A DNA stretch of 64,000 nt from Sclerodactyla briareus (taxonomy: Eukaryota > Echinodermata > Holothuroidea > Dendrochirotida > Sclerodactylidae), in contig JAODTK010005796.1 of the NCBI GenBank assembly GCA_026419785.1, positions 62,001-126,000 of the forward strand, written 5' to 3'. A program made the translations under genes and the position numbers. The stretch's first letter is position 1. The number at the start of each line of letters is the position of its first letter. Below, one piece after another: positions 34,979-49,000 of the stretch. Below the pieces are notes generated by a model. It did no database searches, was not told the origin of the DNA, and saw nothing but the letters and a program-made list of their open reading frames with translations.

Positions 34979-35911
34979 CTGGGGGGAGGGTGAGGAACAT
35001 GCAGGGAGAATGGGTGCCAGGGGAGGTAGCAATGGGAACAGAATCTATAATAACAAAATATTTTCAGAATACTCTGAAGAGCATCCTTTCATTGTTAGGT
35101 TCAGACCTTAGCAGCTGGGTTATTTTTCAGGGTGGGGAATTGTTAAGGAATTGAACTGTATAGGCAATGCAAAAATGTGTGTTAGATATATTCCACTATA
35201 AGGACCTGATCTTGTACTGTGAGTAAAGTAGCAAGTCGTTTTAGTTGAAACTCAACAGGTTAGCTGTGTAGGCAAAGTAGCATTTTGCATACATATTGTT
35301 GAATTGATTCTACATTGTGGCAAAGCACCTAGAATTGAACTAAATGGAATCCCACATTGGCATCACACTATGCAACCACAATAGCCAACTATTCAGACAA
35401 CTATATCAGGGTGGATTGTGTTGAAAACAAGCAAAGAGGATATCCATTTTTCCACAATTAATACCTACTTTCTAGATGATCTCGTCAGGTAGACACAGAA
35501 ATTCAGAAACTGTTTATGGCGTTGCAGTATGCATTCCAACCCATGCCCAGGGGTAGGCAGAGGGTTAGGGTGGTCATGGGAGTATGCAGTTATGCAGGGT
35601 GTAACAGGAATTAATAATAACAAAATGTGGATAATTTTCAGGAAAATGTTTAAAAAGACCAAAGACAGTCAGGACTGCAGCAGTGAGAAAGGGTGTAATA
35701 ATATTGCAAACTAGAAGATGATGCATCATTGCATTGGGAAGAGGGTGAGGAGGGGTGGTAACAAACATTGGATATATCCAGGATTTTTTTTATTGGAGGG
35801 GCACACTTCCACTTTCAAGGTTTACAGGTTAACTCTGCAGTATGTGTATATTCATTGAAGTTTAGGAATTTCAGAATATATGCAGTTAACAAATATAGAT
35901 GAGTATCTCAC

Positions 35912-35979
35912 CCGAACCACCATCTTGGAGGATGCATCAAAATCCTCCACCCTCTTGCGTGAGCCATCAGATGAGCTCC
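35912..35979 (-). CDS. GRID2IP: Probable short exon: basic/acidic linker
   Basis: The 68-nt exon lies between a tctgag acceptor and a CGG/GTGAGA donor. In phase 1 it reads SSSDGSRKRVEDFDASSKMV, ending VR. The composition looks like a charged disordered linker. It continues from the 44.1-kb exon with matching phase. It ends in phase 0, while the next recognised exon (34978 edge) needs phase 1. Either one base is missing here or a small exon between 35.9 and 35.0 kb was missed. The acceptor is weaker than its neighbours. Confidence 0.6.
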
Positions 35980-38900
35980 CTCAGAATCTGCACAACCAAC
36001 CACACAAAGTTAAGCATTACAAGTGAAAAAAAAAAAACATACAAAAACGAAAACAGAGTATATATGGTTTAGATAAAATTTTCAACACTGATTGACCAGC
36101 AGTGCCCACAACTGATTACAGTTTCGCCGGACAACTGCAGGATCAAATATAGAGAGGATAATATAATGGCTTAGGAAAAACCTAATGTGTCAGTTCAAAC
36201 TTGACGTTCATACAACTTTCAGATAGGGAGTTAGAGGCCTCCTTTGAAGTTTGTACATGTGTATCATGCGAGATTGAAAAGCAATCCTATTATGCAATAA
36301 TGTCATACTTTGACCAACCCGGCAAATATTCCTCATCCTCATTAAAATTTACACAATAATTCCACTTAAAAATAATCAGTCTCTGAGAGAGGATCCCTAC
36401 AGTGGGTTGGCAAGTGCTGATGGGTTAATTTGTAAGAGAAGACAGTGGAACTTCCGTGTAAGTTTTTCAACACAAGGAACAATGAAATAAATTCTCTAAG
36501 ATATTGTCTGTGTTGTTCAACTTTGACTCTCCTAATTTCTCTGCATAATGGACCAAATACTGATAACGCCACATTATATTGAAACGGGGTTCAGACCCCG
36601 TAGTATAATTCGCCATTCCTCACAATATAATGTCTAGTTGTTGTATCCAATTCTAGAGTTGTCCTTCAAGGCACTGGATTATTTTCTCACCACGTGCAAC
36701 TTCAAAGCAACATTCACAATGACAATAGATTTCCTTCGTTTAGAAGAGCACTACTCACAATGACAATATAGGTTCCATTGTTTGGCGAAGCACTTTGAAA
36801 AAAACAAAAAAACAATAGTTCCCTTGTTCAATTTTGAAGTCTTCGGTATGACCCAACACAACCCATGAATGGAACCACGGCCTTATTGTAGTACCCATGA
36901 ACTCATATAGATACAAATAAAATATTTTTATGGTGTGTATTTGCTATAGCAAGGTGGAGAGAAATGTGTTTTCACCATAAATATCACTCAGAACCAAAAC
37001 CTGACTATTTGGTTTTGATTTGGCTTTTGTATTCATTTTTTCTGCATTTTCAAGTTCCATATTAACAGCTTTGGCAATTTTACTCAAATAAAAAAGTATT
37101 GTTTAAACATTTTTCATATGAACTATCAATATGAACGCCATACACAATGAGAACAATCACAATGCTAGCAATAACAAAACAATCAATAAACAAAACACAA
37201 ATGGAGAATGAAACAGACATTATCATCTCGAAAGACCAGCCAGCAATATTGGGACTAGTGATGTCACATGACGTTGAGACAAAAATTGTCTCGGGGTAGG
37301 GGGGGACTAACATTTCACATTGAAATAATATCATGACAAAATGCCAGATTGATATCAGATATCATCTGGACAATTTTCTCTATCAGATGATCATGCAAAA
37401 TTGCACATCATTCCCCCCTCCCATGTTGCTACCAAAAGACAATGCCTCTTTAACAAAGGAAAAAGAAAAGAACATTACAACAAAAGGTGCATGACATATA
37501 GAAACTCTAATGTGATAAAAAATGAAAAAAAGTGCTGTTAGTAGTGTGAACTAGTAGAGATAGTTTCCCCTGGATCAAATGAAAAAATAGTTGCCTACAC
37601 AAATATATGCCGTTGATAGCAAACAGCGGAGCGGAGGTGCAACATATTGTGACATAGTGCACTGAGTCTGACAGACTCCTTTATAAGACGTTAAGGCAAG
37701 TTAATCGGTCTCAGAAGCAATACCAATCAGTGTACCAAGGCTATGATCCCATATGCGCAGATGCATGACGCAGCTCTGATGTTAAAATCACAGTTTCGCA
37801 AAGAAAGAGATTTTTTTTAGAACAGAATAAACTGTTTAATGATGTAGAAAGGGCATTATTATCTAGTAAATCAAATCATGTATATAGACAATAAAGTACA
37901 ATGGTTATGCAACGATCACCTTTAAACTAGCACAGATGAAAATAGGACATGTCAAACCCCCCAATAATATTTTACTGATTTTCACTGTAAGTAACTAATG
38001 ACGTTATCAGAGTAACGATGCAAAGGCCGCCTATTGACTTTACACGTAAATGCTGATATTTTGCACCCTCTACAAGGCAGAACAATATTAGGTTAATATT
38101 CAGGCAAAGGGATTATTGAATTTAACCTTCCATATCTTGTGAAGGTCAAATTTGTAAGTTTTTAATCAGAGCCCATTGTTAGTTCTTTTGTCACTAGGTT
38201 GGGGAAAATACATGTTTTGGACTGGACTCTGTATTACACAAGATCCGCGGTTACTCTGGTGACGTCACGGGGCGCATTGCACAATAGCATAATTTTCTCC
38301 TTTTCATACTCAGATTGGCTGAAATTCTTCCTGAGGTTTGGGTTTCCTAAATATACTAGATATAAGGTACCAAAACCAGCAGGAGTTAGTTTACATGACC
38401 ATTGAACTTTAAAGAATTCCATGATGAAATCCCTTCAGAATGACGAAGCATGGATGCTGCATTGGTACAAAAACAACATATAGCCATTTTGCCTACTGAG
38501 TGCTTTTTCATGTATATGAACAGAATTTAGGGCTCTCTGCAAAGTTGCAGTTCCACAGCGTATCCAGACACCTTCAACGTTTGTTTTCAGGTGAATGCGA
38601 CTTTACTGGTGTCATGCTACATATTGAATCCTCGCCTCATTCCTAGTCTCCCCTTACGGACCCTTCTTCGCAGCAAACTAGGTCTTTATGAAATACCCAA
38701 TCAACACTCCAACGCTGTCACAGAACATTGGAAACCTACTGTATATGTACCTTTCTCCCAGTGAGCTCCTACACCTAGCCTAATATAGTACAACCAAGCC
38801 CCGGACATGCTGTACTGAAGCACCTATACAAAACCGAAGTCAGTGTGGAACCCTCTTGCTAACCTGTGACAGCGCCCTCAGCTATAGTAGTGCTATAGTG

Positions 38901-39470
38901 ACATGTGATTCGGGCGACATGGTTCGCATTTCGTCAGAAGATTGGAATATGTTCCATTTGACAGCCTCCTTTAATTCGAGCTTCACATTCTTAAGCTCTA
39001 GTTCACTCCGTGATGTCATAATTCACGCCTAGATGGTGATTTCTGCCAGACGCAATCGATTCGTATTCCGAATTAATCATGTTGTTTCTGTGCTTCCGTA
39101 ATAGATCGTCTGATTTCCCGCGTTTTCTGAAACAGGGTAATACTCACTGAAGATGTTGCGTAATCTTGCACTTTGATATACCATCTTTATTATGGAGCAG
39201 CGACAGTATTTTCGGGGCTCTCTGGTCGAAGAAATTCGCGGATAGAGAGTAAACAAACGACTGTGTTTTACGATGTTACACACACTAGGGTGCCGCCTCA
39301 CTTCGAGTTTGTGTTCTCTGACGGAAATTTGGACAGGGCACACAATACGCGCTCTGATGTTCTCTCCAGTTAATATAATAGCTCCATGAGTACAACAGCC
39401 TGATATGGTGAGGCTATTACTACAGAAATGTCATTAGACCCCATGCTAGTGAAGGAGTGGCAGATTTTCA
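35980..39470. other. Intron, no gene recognised
   Basis: Low-complexity AT-rich DNA without domain-bearing frames. This is the 3' part of the roughly 8.1-kb intron between the 44.1- and 35.9-kb exons. Confidence 0.45.
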
Positions 39471-39479
39471 TACCTCAAT

Positions 39480-40300
39480 TTTTTTCCCCTCTTATTGAAC
39501 TTTTGATGTTCATGGCCTCATTCCATACATGTCAAGTTAGAACAATGGAAAACTGAAATTGCCTCAATTTTTCTCCTCCGATTCAACTTGTGGTGTTCAT
39601 GGCCTCATTCCAGTTGAGGGGCATCGGTTTGCACATGTTCATTGAACTCATCATGATGTGCACTATTCACAATTAGTCTTGCTTTTTACACTTGTGCTTA
39701 GGGACCATACTAAAAATGAGCCGGATATGGTAGTATGTCATTGGAACTCTCGTCTTTGGATCAGTGGATCATGCCAGTGAGGGAGTTGTAGATTTTCATG
39801 CCTCAATTTTTTTTTTGTTCAGCTCTGATTTAACTTGTGGTGTTCATGGCCTAATTCCAGTTGAGGGGCATGGGATTGTTTCCCCGCCTCCATTGTACAT
39901 ATTGTGTTCTTCTTACTCAGATTCACAGTCATGATCATGATGTGCAACATTCACAATCTGCCTTGCATTTCACACTTGTGCTTCAAAGTCATACTAAGGT
40001 TTCCCACCCTAAAATCTTGGTTGAAAATACACCCATACATGTCAAGTTAGAACAATGGAAAACTGAAATTGCCTCAACTTGTGGTGTTCATGGCCTCATT
40101 CCAGTTGAGGAGCATGGATTGTTTCCCTACTCCATTGCACATGTTCACTGAACTCATCATGATGTGCACTATTCACAATTAGTCTTGCTTTTCACACTTG
40201 TGCCTCAAAGTCATACTAAGGTTTCCCACCCTAAAATCTTGGTTGAAAATACACCCATACATGCCAAGATAGAACAATTGAACAAATGGAAAACTGAAAG
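39480..40300. repeat. Diverged tandem repeat, about 245-bp unit, 3 copies
   Basis: Units are marked by cattccagttgagg (about 39607, 39854 and 40098), followed by an acatgttcattgaactcat-type motif and cacaatctgccttgc. The linked segment catacatgtcaagttagaac recurs at about 39524, 40036 and (changed) 40258. No coding function is seen. Confidence 0.8.
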
Positions 40301-40899
40301 TTCCATTTTGGCTCTCCAGCAAAATGAGAATTATGGGAGTGGCTCGTTCCACCGACCAAGTAAATGTCTACTGGTTGCCCACCTTTCTTCCCCAGTTGTG
40401 AGGTCAAAGTAGAGATGCAAATGGGAACTGTGTGAGCCTTAAGATATTAATGAAGAACCAAATAAGAGGGCGAGATAGTACATAGATAATTAATGTTGTG
40501 AGTGCATAAACTATCACAAGAAATGAAAGCACTCAACATCTGTTTTAGATAACACCACCAACGAAATTGGCGACTTCCTGTTTGTTCAGCCAGACTTGTC
40601 TTGTGCCAGAGGTTTCATTGCTATTTTTGGTACAGAATCAGAATACGTTATAGCTGGTGTAAGTTGATTTTATAATACCAAGGAAACCGACAGAATCTGT
40701 CAGAGTACACTAGCTAGATTGTTGCAGTCGTTGCTGTAACATTTTAACACGTGAAAATAACTTTTGTTGGTCACTAATGAGTAAGAGTAGTATTTTTCAA
40801 GACAAATGAATAAAAAACACGACTTTTGTCTTGACTCTATGAAAATTCAATTACATAATTTTTTAGTTTATAAGTGAGACAACAATTTATAATTATGAG

Positions 40900-41790
40900 T
40901 GGGAGCGGAACAATACCACAAAGAGATTTCCAAGACATTTACATGACTTTGGACAGTGTCTCTAGATTTCAATACTTCTCCAGGACTGGATCCTTTTCTC
41001 AAAATGCATGGTTTTTTCAGGTTTCCCATGACTCTCAAGAACCCTGTGAAATTATAAAGCGTCAATTTCATGGTCATGTGACACTATTGTCCACTGAGAT
41101 GTGACAAGGAGTAGCAAAGTTGTTTTCATCATAGAACATTAAACCAAACATGTTCAAATTAACTGTTCCAGGTGTGGATGGGGTTTCTTCAAATTTCATT
41201 GTTTTTCATGACCACAGAAATCAGGAACCCGATGAACTAGTAATTTTATTCAATGTCATGTGGCCACTTATTGTAATTGGGTGCTATGGGATGTAGCAAG
41301 TGTTCCCATTAATGAAATATGAACATACACAAACATGGTTAATCAGCTCTCCCGGAATGATGGAGCTTTTTCCCAGACCAAAGCGTACCATGAGAAATTA
41401 GTACTTTATTTCAGTGTATGTGACACTATTGTCAAACGAGATATCAAAGGCTGCAGCAAGGTGTCCCATTCAATTGGATCTGTTGCTCCACACACATGGT
41501 TTTAATCAACTTCTCCGGAACCTGGATGGGATGTCTCTACATTTTCAGGCTTTCGAGGGTTTCTACGACCCCAGGGACCCTGTGTGAAATAAGTAATTAT
41601 CAGTGTAATGTGACACTATTGGCCAAGGAGATGTCAAGGCTGTAGGAAGGTGGTTTCCATCATGAGATCTGTCAGACCACAGGTCCAATGTAACTTTTTT
41701 AGGTCTGAAGGGTTTTTTTCTCAATATTCAGACTTTTCCGAGGTTCTCCATGACCACAGGAACCCTGTGAAATAATAGTTTCATTTCCAT
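40900..41790. repeat. Diverged tandem repeat, about 180-bp unit, about 5 copies
   Basis: Recurrent motifs are atgtgacactattg (about 41078, 41420 and 41605, with a changed copy near 41265), gagatgtcaaggctg, and ccatgaccacaggaaccctg with tgtgaaat. Copies differ widely, so the array is old. The ccatgac...gggaaccctg core also occurs singly near 2700-2800, pointing to one dispersed family. Confidence 0.75.
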
Positions 41791-41799
41791 GTCATAGAG

Positions 41800-44091
41800 C
41801 ACTGTTGTATTTCGGAAACTGTCACCATATATGAAAACGGCAACCAATTGATTCCCATGTTTTGGGATGCTTATTGTTGGATAAGTACGTAGGAAATCTG
41901 TAAATTTTTGTTTGGCAGGAGGATATGTCATTTTTGGCAGGGTGGTTTTTTCGAAAGATATTCTGACACGTACGTTCAAAGTCGAACTTGCCATGTGTTC
42001 CCTATGACCTTTGACACAATGCGTATATCCATTGAAATGTAACTCGGAAATGGATCAATGCAGCCAACTCCAGCTCAAGCGCTCAGGAAGGTACATTTAT
42101 ACCGTTTTAATAATTTTTTAAACATCGAACAATATGAAACAAAAACTTCAAAAGCCCATCAGGTTGTGTAGCACACGAGTAAAACCATGTTCAGTAAACT
42201 GTAACAAATCAATCATTCTCCAGAATTATTAGGATCAAGAATCAATATTCCCTAGGGTCCGATATTTGGCGAATATATCCACATTCTACAACCCCGTGGT
42301 TCGGCCATAAAAACTTTGGCAAATTTCAGGAGATAATTCTGTAGGTGACAACATGGCAGTGAAATGGCATGAGATACAAAGGCTCTAAAAGGATTGAAGA
42401 TGTGGCACAGCTAAGATGAGAAAGCGCAATGAAAAGAGTGTTGATGACAAGAAACAGAGTTAACCACTACAAGGACTGGACTTACAGCTGAGTGGCTTCA
42501 GAATTATAACTCCTCGTCCAGTGATCACTGAGAGGTCTGCTGTTTACCCGACTAGGCAAATGAAAAGCAAAGCAAATGCAAGGAAATTAGGGAATCAAGC
42601 ATTAGAAGCAGAAATTAAATTATGGGTGATTGGAAGGGTTTAGGGTGGATGTGGCCAGCCAACATAGGGTGTAGGGATCCAAAAATTGCCATGATGATAA
42701 ATGTGGTTTTTGTATACCATAGCTTAAGATAAAATGAATAATATATTAGAATCACATCAAAAAAAAACAATAGTTCAACATGAACCTTTAGAAACAACTT
42801 CTTGGGGAAGTGCACACAAAGAATGCCAGAGATGACAGCGCATTACTTCCCAATCGTTTTTTTTTTCTTTTTTTTTTTGGCCCCAATTAACAGAACTATG
42901 ACAATCATATGGTTCACTACACGCACAAAAAACTACAGCTACAGACACACAATTGTCCACTGCAGGCTCTTCGAGTCTGGTACATTATTTTCAAGTCCCG
43001 GGATGGTCAAATAGGTTCCAATATTTAGATTGATTTAGCATGGCGTTTATTGGGTAGGACCCAATTTTTGTTGTTTTATATAGGACCGTTTCACTGTGTT
43101 GCCTGTTTCCTTTTTTTCTTTATTGCCTTTGTTAAGCGCCACTGGTTATAGTCATCCTGTAAAAGTGCACATTATATAAATGCCCATTACATTACTAACA
43201 TTACAATGACATCACAACCAATACAGCATCTCTATTTGAATGCAAGTTTTCCCATAAAGATGGGGAATTGTCTGAAAGCCCTGCTGAATAATCAATGCTG
43301 CAGTTTTTGTGACATCACAACAAAAGACGTGCAAATATGCGCCCCAATATTGGTACATTTTCTTCATTTGTAGTATATGCGTCACAACAAAATGTTCCCC
43401 AATTTCAAACATGAAATAATCTTTGAAATCCTAATTTTTAGATCTTCCACCCATAGTATTTTCATACCCTTGTTATTCCTCTCACACTCCTGAATAACCA
43501 GGAACTGACATAATCTTAGCTCTAACAGCATTCAAAGCATCAACGAGCAGGCTAGTATGAAGGCAGAATAGTGTTAGACTGTTATTTCTCCATGAAAAAA
43601 TACAGGCAATCACCTTGATCAAACTTATTTATTTTTCAATGTGAAGAAAGCTCACATCTAAATAGGACCTACTGGTTAGCTCGATTTCGAGAACCTAAGG
43701 TAAACCACACCCACCAAGTTCGTAAAATCCGACAAACTCCAAAATTTCGCATAACACCTGCCAATTAGATGACTCATTAGCATATTTTATGCTGAAAATC
43801 TAACCAGTTCATCTACTACTTTAAACCTCACCTATGTGCCAAACCAAATCACCATACCACCTAGGGTCCCTATATTTCATTTTAAATAACCTTGTTTTTT
43901 CTTTCACACTCCTAAATAATCAAGAAACTGACATAATTCTAGCTCTAAGAACATGCAATGCATCAACGAGCAGGCTAGCATGGATGGAAAAGAGTGTTAG
44001 TTCCTTCAGGAAAAAAAAAAACATACAAGCAATCACCTTGATCAAATTCATTTTCGAATTCGAAGAAAACGTCGCCTCTAATAGGAGCTAC
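41800..44091. other. Intron, no gene recognised
   Basis: About 43125-43200 (ttaagcgccactgg, then gcacattatataaatg and attac repeats) looks like the 3' tail of a LINE or SINE. About 43480-43570 and 43900-43990 are diverged direct copies (cacactcctaaataa, aactgacataat and catcaacgagcaggctag). Nothing coding was recognised apart from the exon at 44.1 kb. Confidence 0.5.
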
Positions 44092-44199
44092 TCGATAGTG
44101 ACACCATTCTTGGTGAAGGGGGACTTGGCGCACCGCAGGGATAGGTTGTCATCAGGGTGGCCATTGCTCGAGCGGCGGGATGAGGATTGTAAACAATTT
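44092..44199 (-). CDS. GRID2IP: Probable exon: Pro/Ser linker
   Basis: The acceptor ends ccttgcag and the donor is TCGA/GTAGCT, giving 108 nt. In the frame that starts in phase 1 it reads AARAMATLMTTYPCGAP, then a Pro/Ser stretch ending in MVSLS. In that frame it ends in phase 1 and joins the 35.98-kb exon cleanly at an Arg codon. A second frame is also fully open and reads NLSLRCAKSPFTKNGVTIE, which also looks protein-like. The first frame is preferred on phase. No domain is seen, and the preceding exon in the large 5' intron is unknown, so the start phase cannot be checked from that side. Confidence 0.55.
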
Positions 44200-44614
44200 C
44201 TGCAAGGAAAAGGGAAAGGATGCATAGGAAAGAAAAAGGAAGCGTGCAATGAAAGAGTTTATAAAATATATAGAAAAAAGCAAAACTTCTATTGCAGAAA
44301 CGCTTGAACAATCATGTTTTCACATGCACATTAAGCCAGCTCCCAACAGCTGGAATATGACACAAATTTGAAAAAAACGGAAAGGTCTATAGGACAACCA
44401 TATTCAGATGCAGAAGAAGCCGAAAAACAGCAAGATGAAGCGGTTCAACTTGGGAAGGTTTTCGGGCAGCATGAACAGCGGGATGAAGGTCAGTAAAAAA
44501 CACACATTTTTTAGATCGCATTTGGTGATTGCTTTGAATAGCAAAATAGCATAGATGGAATGCGTGTTTGATAACCCCAATATCAAAAATTCACTAGGGG
44601 AACCAAGTGAATGT

Positions 44615-46070
44615 CACCCTTGAGGCTACAGATGCACATCCTAAATTTTGTAGCAATCTAGTCGGTAAGGAGCATTCGCGATGCTACACCAGCTATTTCA
44701 AAACGTACTAATTTCCACTGTCTTATCAACTGCAAGTCAGTTGGGGAATGGATTTTCATGTCAATTCATGTTTGGCACTTCCTCTGACTTGCGGCACTAC
44801 AGGAAATTTCTGAAAATGCAGCAAAGCAGCAATTCGCAGTTTTAGTTATACTCCCAGTGTGCATTATACTTGATATTATGCACATCCTAAAGTTGTAACA
44901 ATCTACTCATTTGAGGAGGAGCATTTGGGATGCTTCCAGTATTTCAAACAGTACTCTTTCCACTGTCTTATAAAGCAAGTCAGGTTGGGGGATGGATTTT
45001 GGTGTCAAGTGATGTTTTGCACTTCTACTGACCTCCAGGCAACTACTACAGGAATTTCTGAAAACTGAGCAAGCAGTTTGCAGTGTCAGTTATACTCCAG
45101 CAGTTTTGCAGTTACATGATATACTATATATGCGTTATGCACATCGTCCTGTAGCAATTCGCGCTCATTTAGAGCATTTCACGATGTGATACACCAGTTT
45201 TCAACGCTGCCCTTTCTACTGTTTATCAATGCCAAGTCAGGTGGGGGAGGGATTTTCATCGTCAAAGTGATGTTTTGCCACTGTCTATGACTACAGGCCA
45301 CTAAGGGACATTTTGAAAACTGAGCAAGCAGTTTGCAGTTTCAGTTATACCCAGTTTGCAGTTATAATTGATATACTATATATACTGTTATGCACACGTT
45401 TGTGGCAATCTCGCTCATTTAAGGATACATTTCACGATGCTACACCAGCTATTTCAAACCGCTGCCCATTTCTATGTTTATCCAACTGCAAGTCAGGGTG
45501 GGGGAGGGATTTTGTAAGTCAAGTGAGTGATGTTTGCATTCACTGACTTCAGGCAACTACAGGAAATTTCTGAAAAGCGAGCAAGGCAGTGCAGTTTCAG
45601 TCATACTCCAGCAGTTATACTTGATATAGACTGATATATGTTATGTCACAGAGGTCAAATTCTGAAAACCTGGTAAACACGATAAGTCCAGAAGGCTTGA
45701 TCGAGCGGGTCGAAATTTGGTGTGTAGCTTCCTTATGGGGAGTACCGGAACCCTTTCGTTTTTGGTTTAGGGTCGAGTTGAATTTTGGGTCGAAAATAAA
45801 AATTTGTGAAAAGTCAATATTTTTGGGGCCAATTTTTTGGCTTGTACACAGATTCAACCCCACTGGATGGATAACTCATACTTGGTATGGGTGTTTTCCC
45901 CATGATGAGTACATGACCCCTATGTTTTGAGTTGGGTCAGAGGTGAAAGTCTGAATCTTGTAACACGATAATTCCAGTCGTGGTTAGGGGATGGATTTTC
46001 AGGTCAAGTGATTTTTGGCACTCCCACTGGACGTTCAGGCCAACTACAGGACAACTGAGCATGCACAATG
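44615..46070. repeat. Diverged tandem repeat, about 250-bp unit, 4 to 5 copies
   Basis: The motif gcacatcctaaa/gcacatcgtcctg recurs at about 44633, 44880, 45139 and 45391. Each copy carries caccagctatttcaaa, tggatttt...gtcaagtgatg and caactacaggaaatttctga. A last partial copy lies at about 45980-46060 after an unrelated insert (45650-45970). Copies differ mainly by one-base losses. Confidence 0.8.
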
Positions 46071-46099
46071 TAGAGGGGTGCGTTGCGATTTAGAAAATG

Positions 46100-49000
46100 G
46101 GTTGGAGAGAATTTAATGCACCCGGCAATCAGCAGTGACAGAAAATAAGTGTGATCAAAGAGTTTATGAATTCACCCCGATATAGGGCCGCAACTATCTG
46201 TCCTCAAAAACGATCCTACCATTATCACTATGGGACACTTGATTTGGGGGGAATTATATTCCCCATGGTGATTTTTGGATGTTTCTCAGTTTGCAGTTAT
46301 AACTTGATCTATATTATATATATATAATCAATTGGTTTGACCTTTTAATGTACAATTAGTTTCGAACGCTATTTATGAGATCCTACTTTTAATTTCCCAG
46401 GGCTTGCCTCCCACATGATACGAATGATGCCACACAGCAATATGGATGGTGAAATGATTCAACTGCAAATTACTTATTATTATATACAAAAAGAATGTCT
46501 GTTTGATATGGATCGGTATCATTATGGTGTCGTGCCTGTCTATTCATCCAAAATTAAAAGGTGGGAAACAATTGGTGTCCCAGATGGTATAATCAATATT
46601 CCTGCCGCAGTGTGCACATACGAAGAGGGACCTGGCTACAGCGCAATCAGACACAATAGAATGATGGGTGATATCACAAAATCATAAAGAGCAGGTGAAA
46701 GAAACATTATAATAATCCTGTAGACGAGGAAATCCTAGACGCATTTTAGCTTCAGGCAATAGGAATCTTACATCGATTAAAACAGTACACCTCACTAGCA
46801 CTGGTTTGACAGCAAGAGCTTCTTTTTTGTCCTCATATACTAGGACCAATATTGGGCAAAGCGTCACAGGTTGAGAGCTCTAGAATTTTCTATAGGTGTG
46901 AAGCTTCTAGAATTTTCGGAGACAAAAAAAAATGCAATGATTGCATGATGATGACGTCCTCAATTTTCTAACAATTAGGTTTTGTTGTATCATTCAACAA
47001 GCCAACTGCAGAGTTTAAAATGGAAATATGTATTTTTTCAAGCATATTAAGTGTACAAAAGCGTGGATTTGCAATCAGGCAGGTCCATATTGATGCAACG
47101 TTCACTAAACTCTGTGGAATGTACGCTTGGCGAATGCCATAGCTTGACAATCATTGTCATTGAGAGGGCAAACTATTGCTCGCAACAACTGGCAAAAATT
47201 TGACAGTGTTGTCGTGTATTTTCCAACAACTGAACTGCCCCATGGGAATATCAGATTGTGATGACTTGAATCGGTTATATATAGCAATCTATATTACAGA
47301 GGACCTTACGATGATATTTTGTTGTGACATCTGCAAACAGTGCTTTCACTTTTCGCCAGCCGCGACCCTGGCGATCATTCTTTTTTAATTGAAATTTTCC
47401 TTGTGCGAGCAGATAATCGATATATGAAGCAAATATCTATAGTCCCATGCATCAATACACAAAATGTACCTCATGGAATTTTTGGGACAGGCATGCAATG
47501 CAGAAGAGGTGCAAGTATTTTTCAAATCAGCGTTTGGAAGCAGTGGCTCATTGGTTGGTTGTGTAAAGTCATCAAAATGCTGTAATGAACATTGATTGAG
47601 TGTTCATCTTGAAAGTCTAGAGGAAAATGCTGCTCATGTGCTCTGCGATCATCATTTTCCAAGGAGCAAATGTGGGTTTGATCGTGACAAGGATGTTTTT
47701 TTAAAGTTCCATTCAGCCTTCATTTCATGTTCTCCTTTCCAGCCACGGGACCACCCATACTGTAGTAATTTATTGTATTGACTGATTTCAAAACTATTAA
47801 CTAAACTAAATTGGTAAAAAAAATCTGTTGGAACGATAGTATAGGTCAAAATTTGTAATTTCTCGGAATAGGTCCCCGTGGCGGAACACATACATTCGTT
47901 GCAGCTGGCCGGCTTTTTAAAATATTTTTGATATTCGCGAACTGATCACCATTTTCTCCAAGAATAGAAATTATTAGAGTGCTATAATTTTGAATGAAGT
48001 TCTCTTGAAGATGAGGTATCAAACTGATTGCATTCATTTCATAACATTCATGATTATTTTCTTAAGTATTTCAGAGGCTCAAAGGCTGAATGAAACTTCA
48101 CCAAGCATGCACGATGCCTGCAAGCATCTCCAGAGAATGAGCAGGCATTCATTCGGGGTTCAGTTTTGTTAGACCACACCAAGCATAGAGATACACGGGA
48201 TTTGATTGTGATTGTGAAGATTTTTGGAAGGCTTAAAATGCGGGGGCACTTGCTGGCACGATTTGATATAACCAGCATATATTGTGTAGGCAGTGAATCA
48301 ATGCATGGAAATGAAGGGTCAAAAGGATGGGACCGACACACGATGCTGATTTTACAGCAGGCACTGACGATATACCTGTAGGGAACCGAGAAGGCTTCTT
48401 AGACACCTGAGGCTTACTATCCATACCCATTATCCAGTCTGGTGAGAGAACAGTGTTTAGGTCAGCGGGGCGGCTGATCAAAATGTATCTACTGTACATC
48501 CCCATAACATTGACGGTTTCAATGCTATGGTTAGTGTTTATCACATTAGGCCTCTTAAGGGCCGGCCCTCGATGCTCAAAAAGAGAAGAATAACAATCTG
48601 CATCGTTTCACCCGTCAAGTAGGTAAAATAATCTAACGTTTTCTCTATGTGCAATCTTTTGAACATTTTGTCTATATTTATAAATATGCTATATTCATAT
48701 TGGTTTTAATAAATGAATGAATGATGAATGATTTTAAAACAGGTGGCAATTAATATAAAATTTTCAAATTAGGTCAGTCATTTTAACAGGTTAGTTTATG
48801 GTCTTTTTGAGCATGACCGGACAATTCCCACGCCGGACAATTCCCACCCGGGTCCGAGGGGGAAATTGTAGGGTGGGAGTTGGCCGGCAACCCTTTTTGG
48901 GTGCCAAATTGGACATGTCACTTCTCAGTGGGTACTTCAAGCCGTTCTTTTTAACAATAATGATGTGAAAGTGATATAATAACTTTTCAGTAAGGGCCCA
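46100..49000. other. Intron with unassigned plus-strand frames, possibly an old transposon
   Basis: Plus-strand frames at 46415-46687 (DMDRYHYGVVPVYSSKIKRW within it), 47340-47585 and about 47596-47781 have protein-like composition and follow one another, broken by stops. No domain was recognised and no terminal repeats were found. A decayed transposon gene is the best guess. Minus-strand exons for the delphilin-like gene were not found here. Confidence 0.35.
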
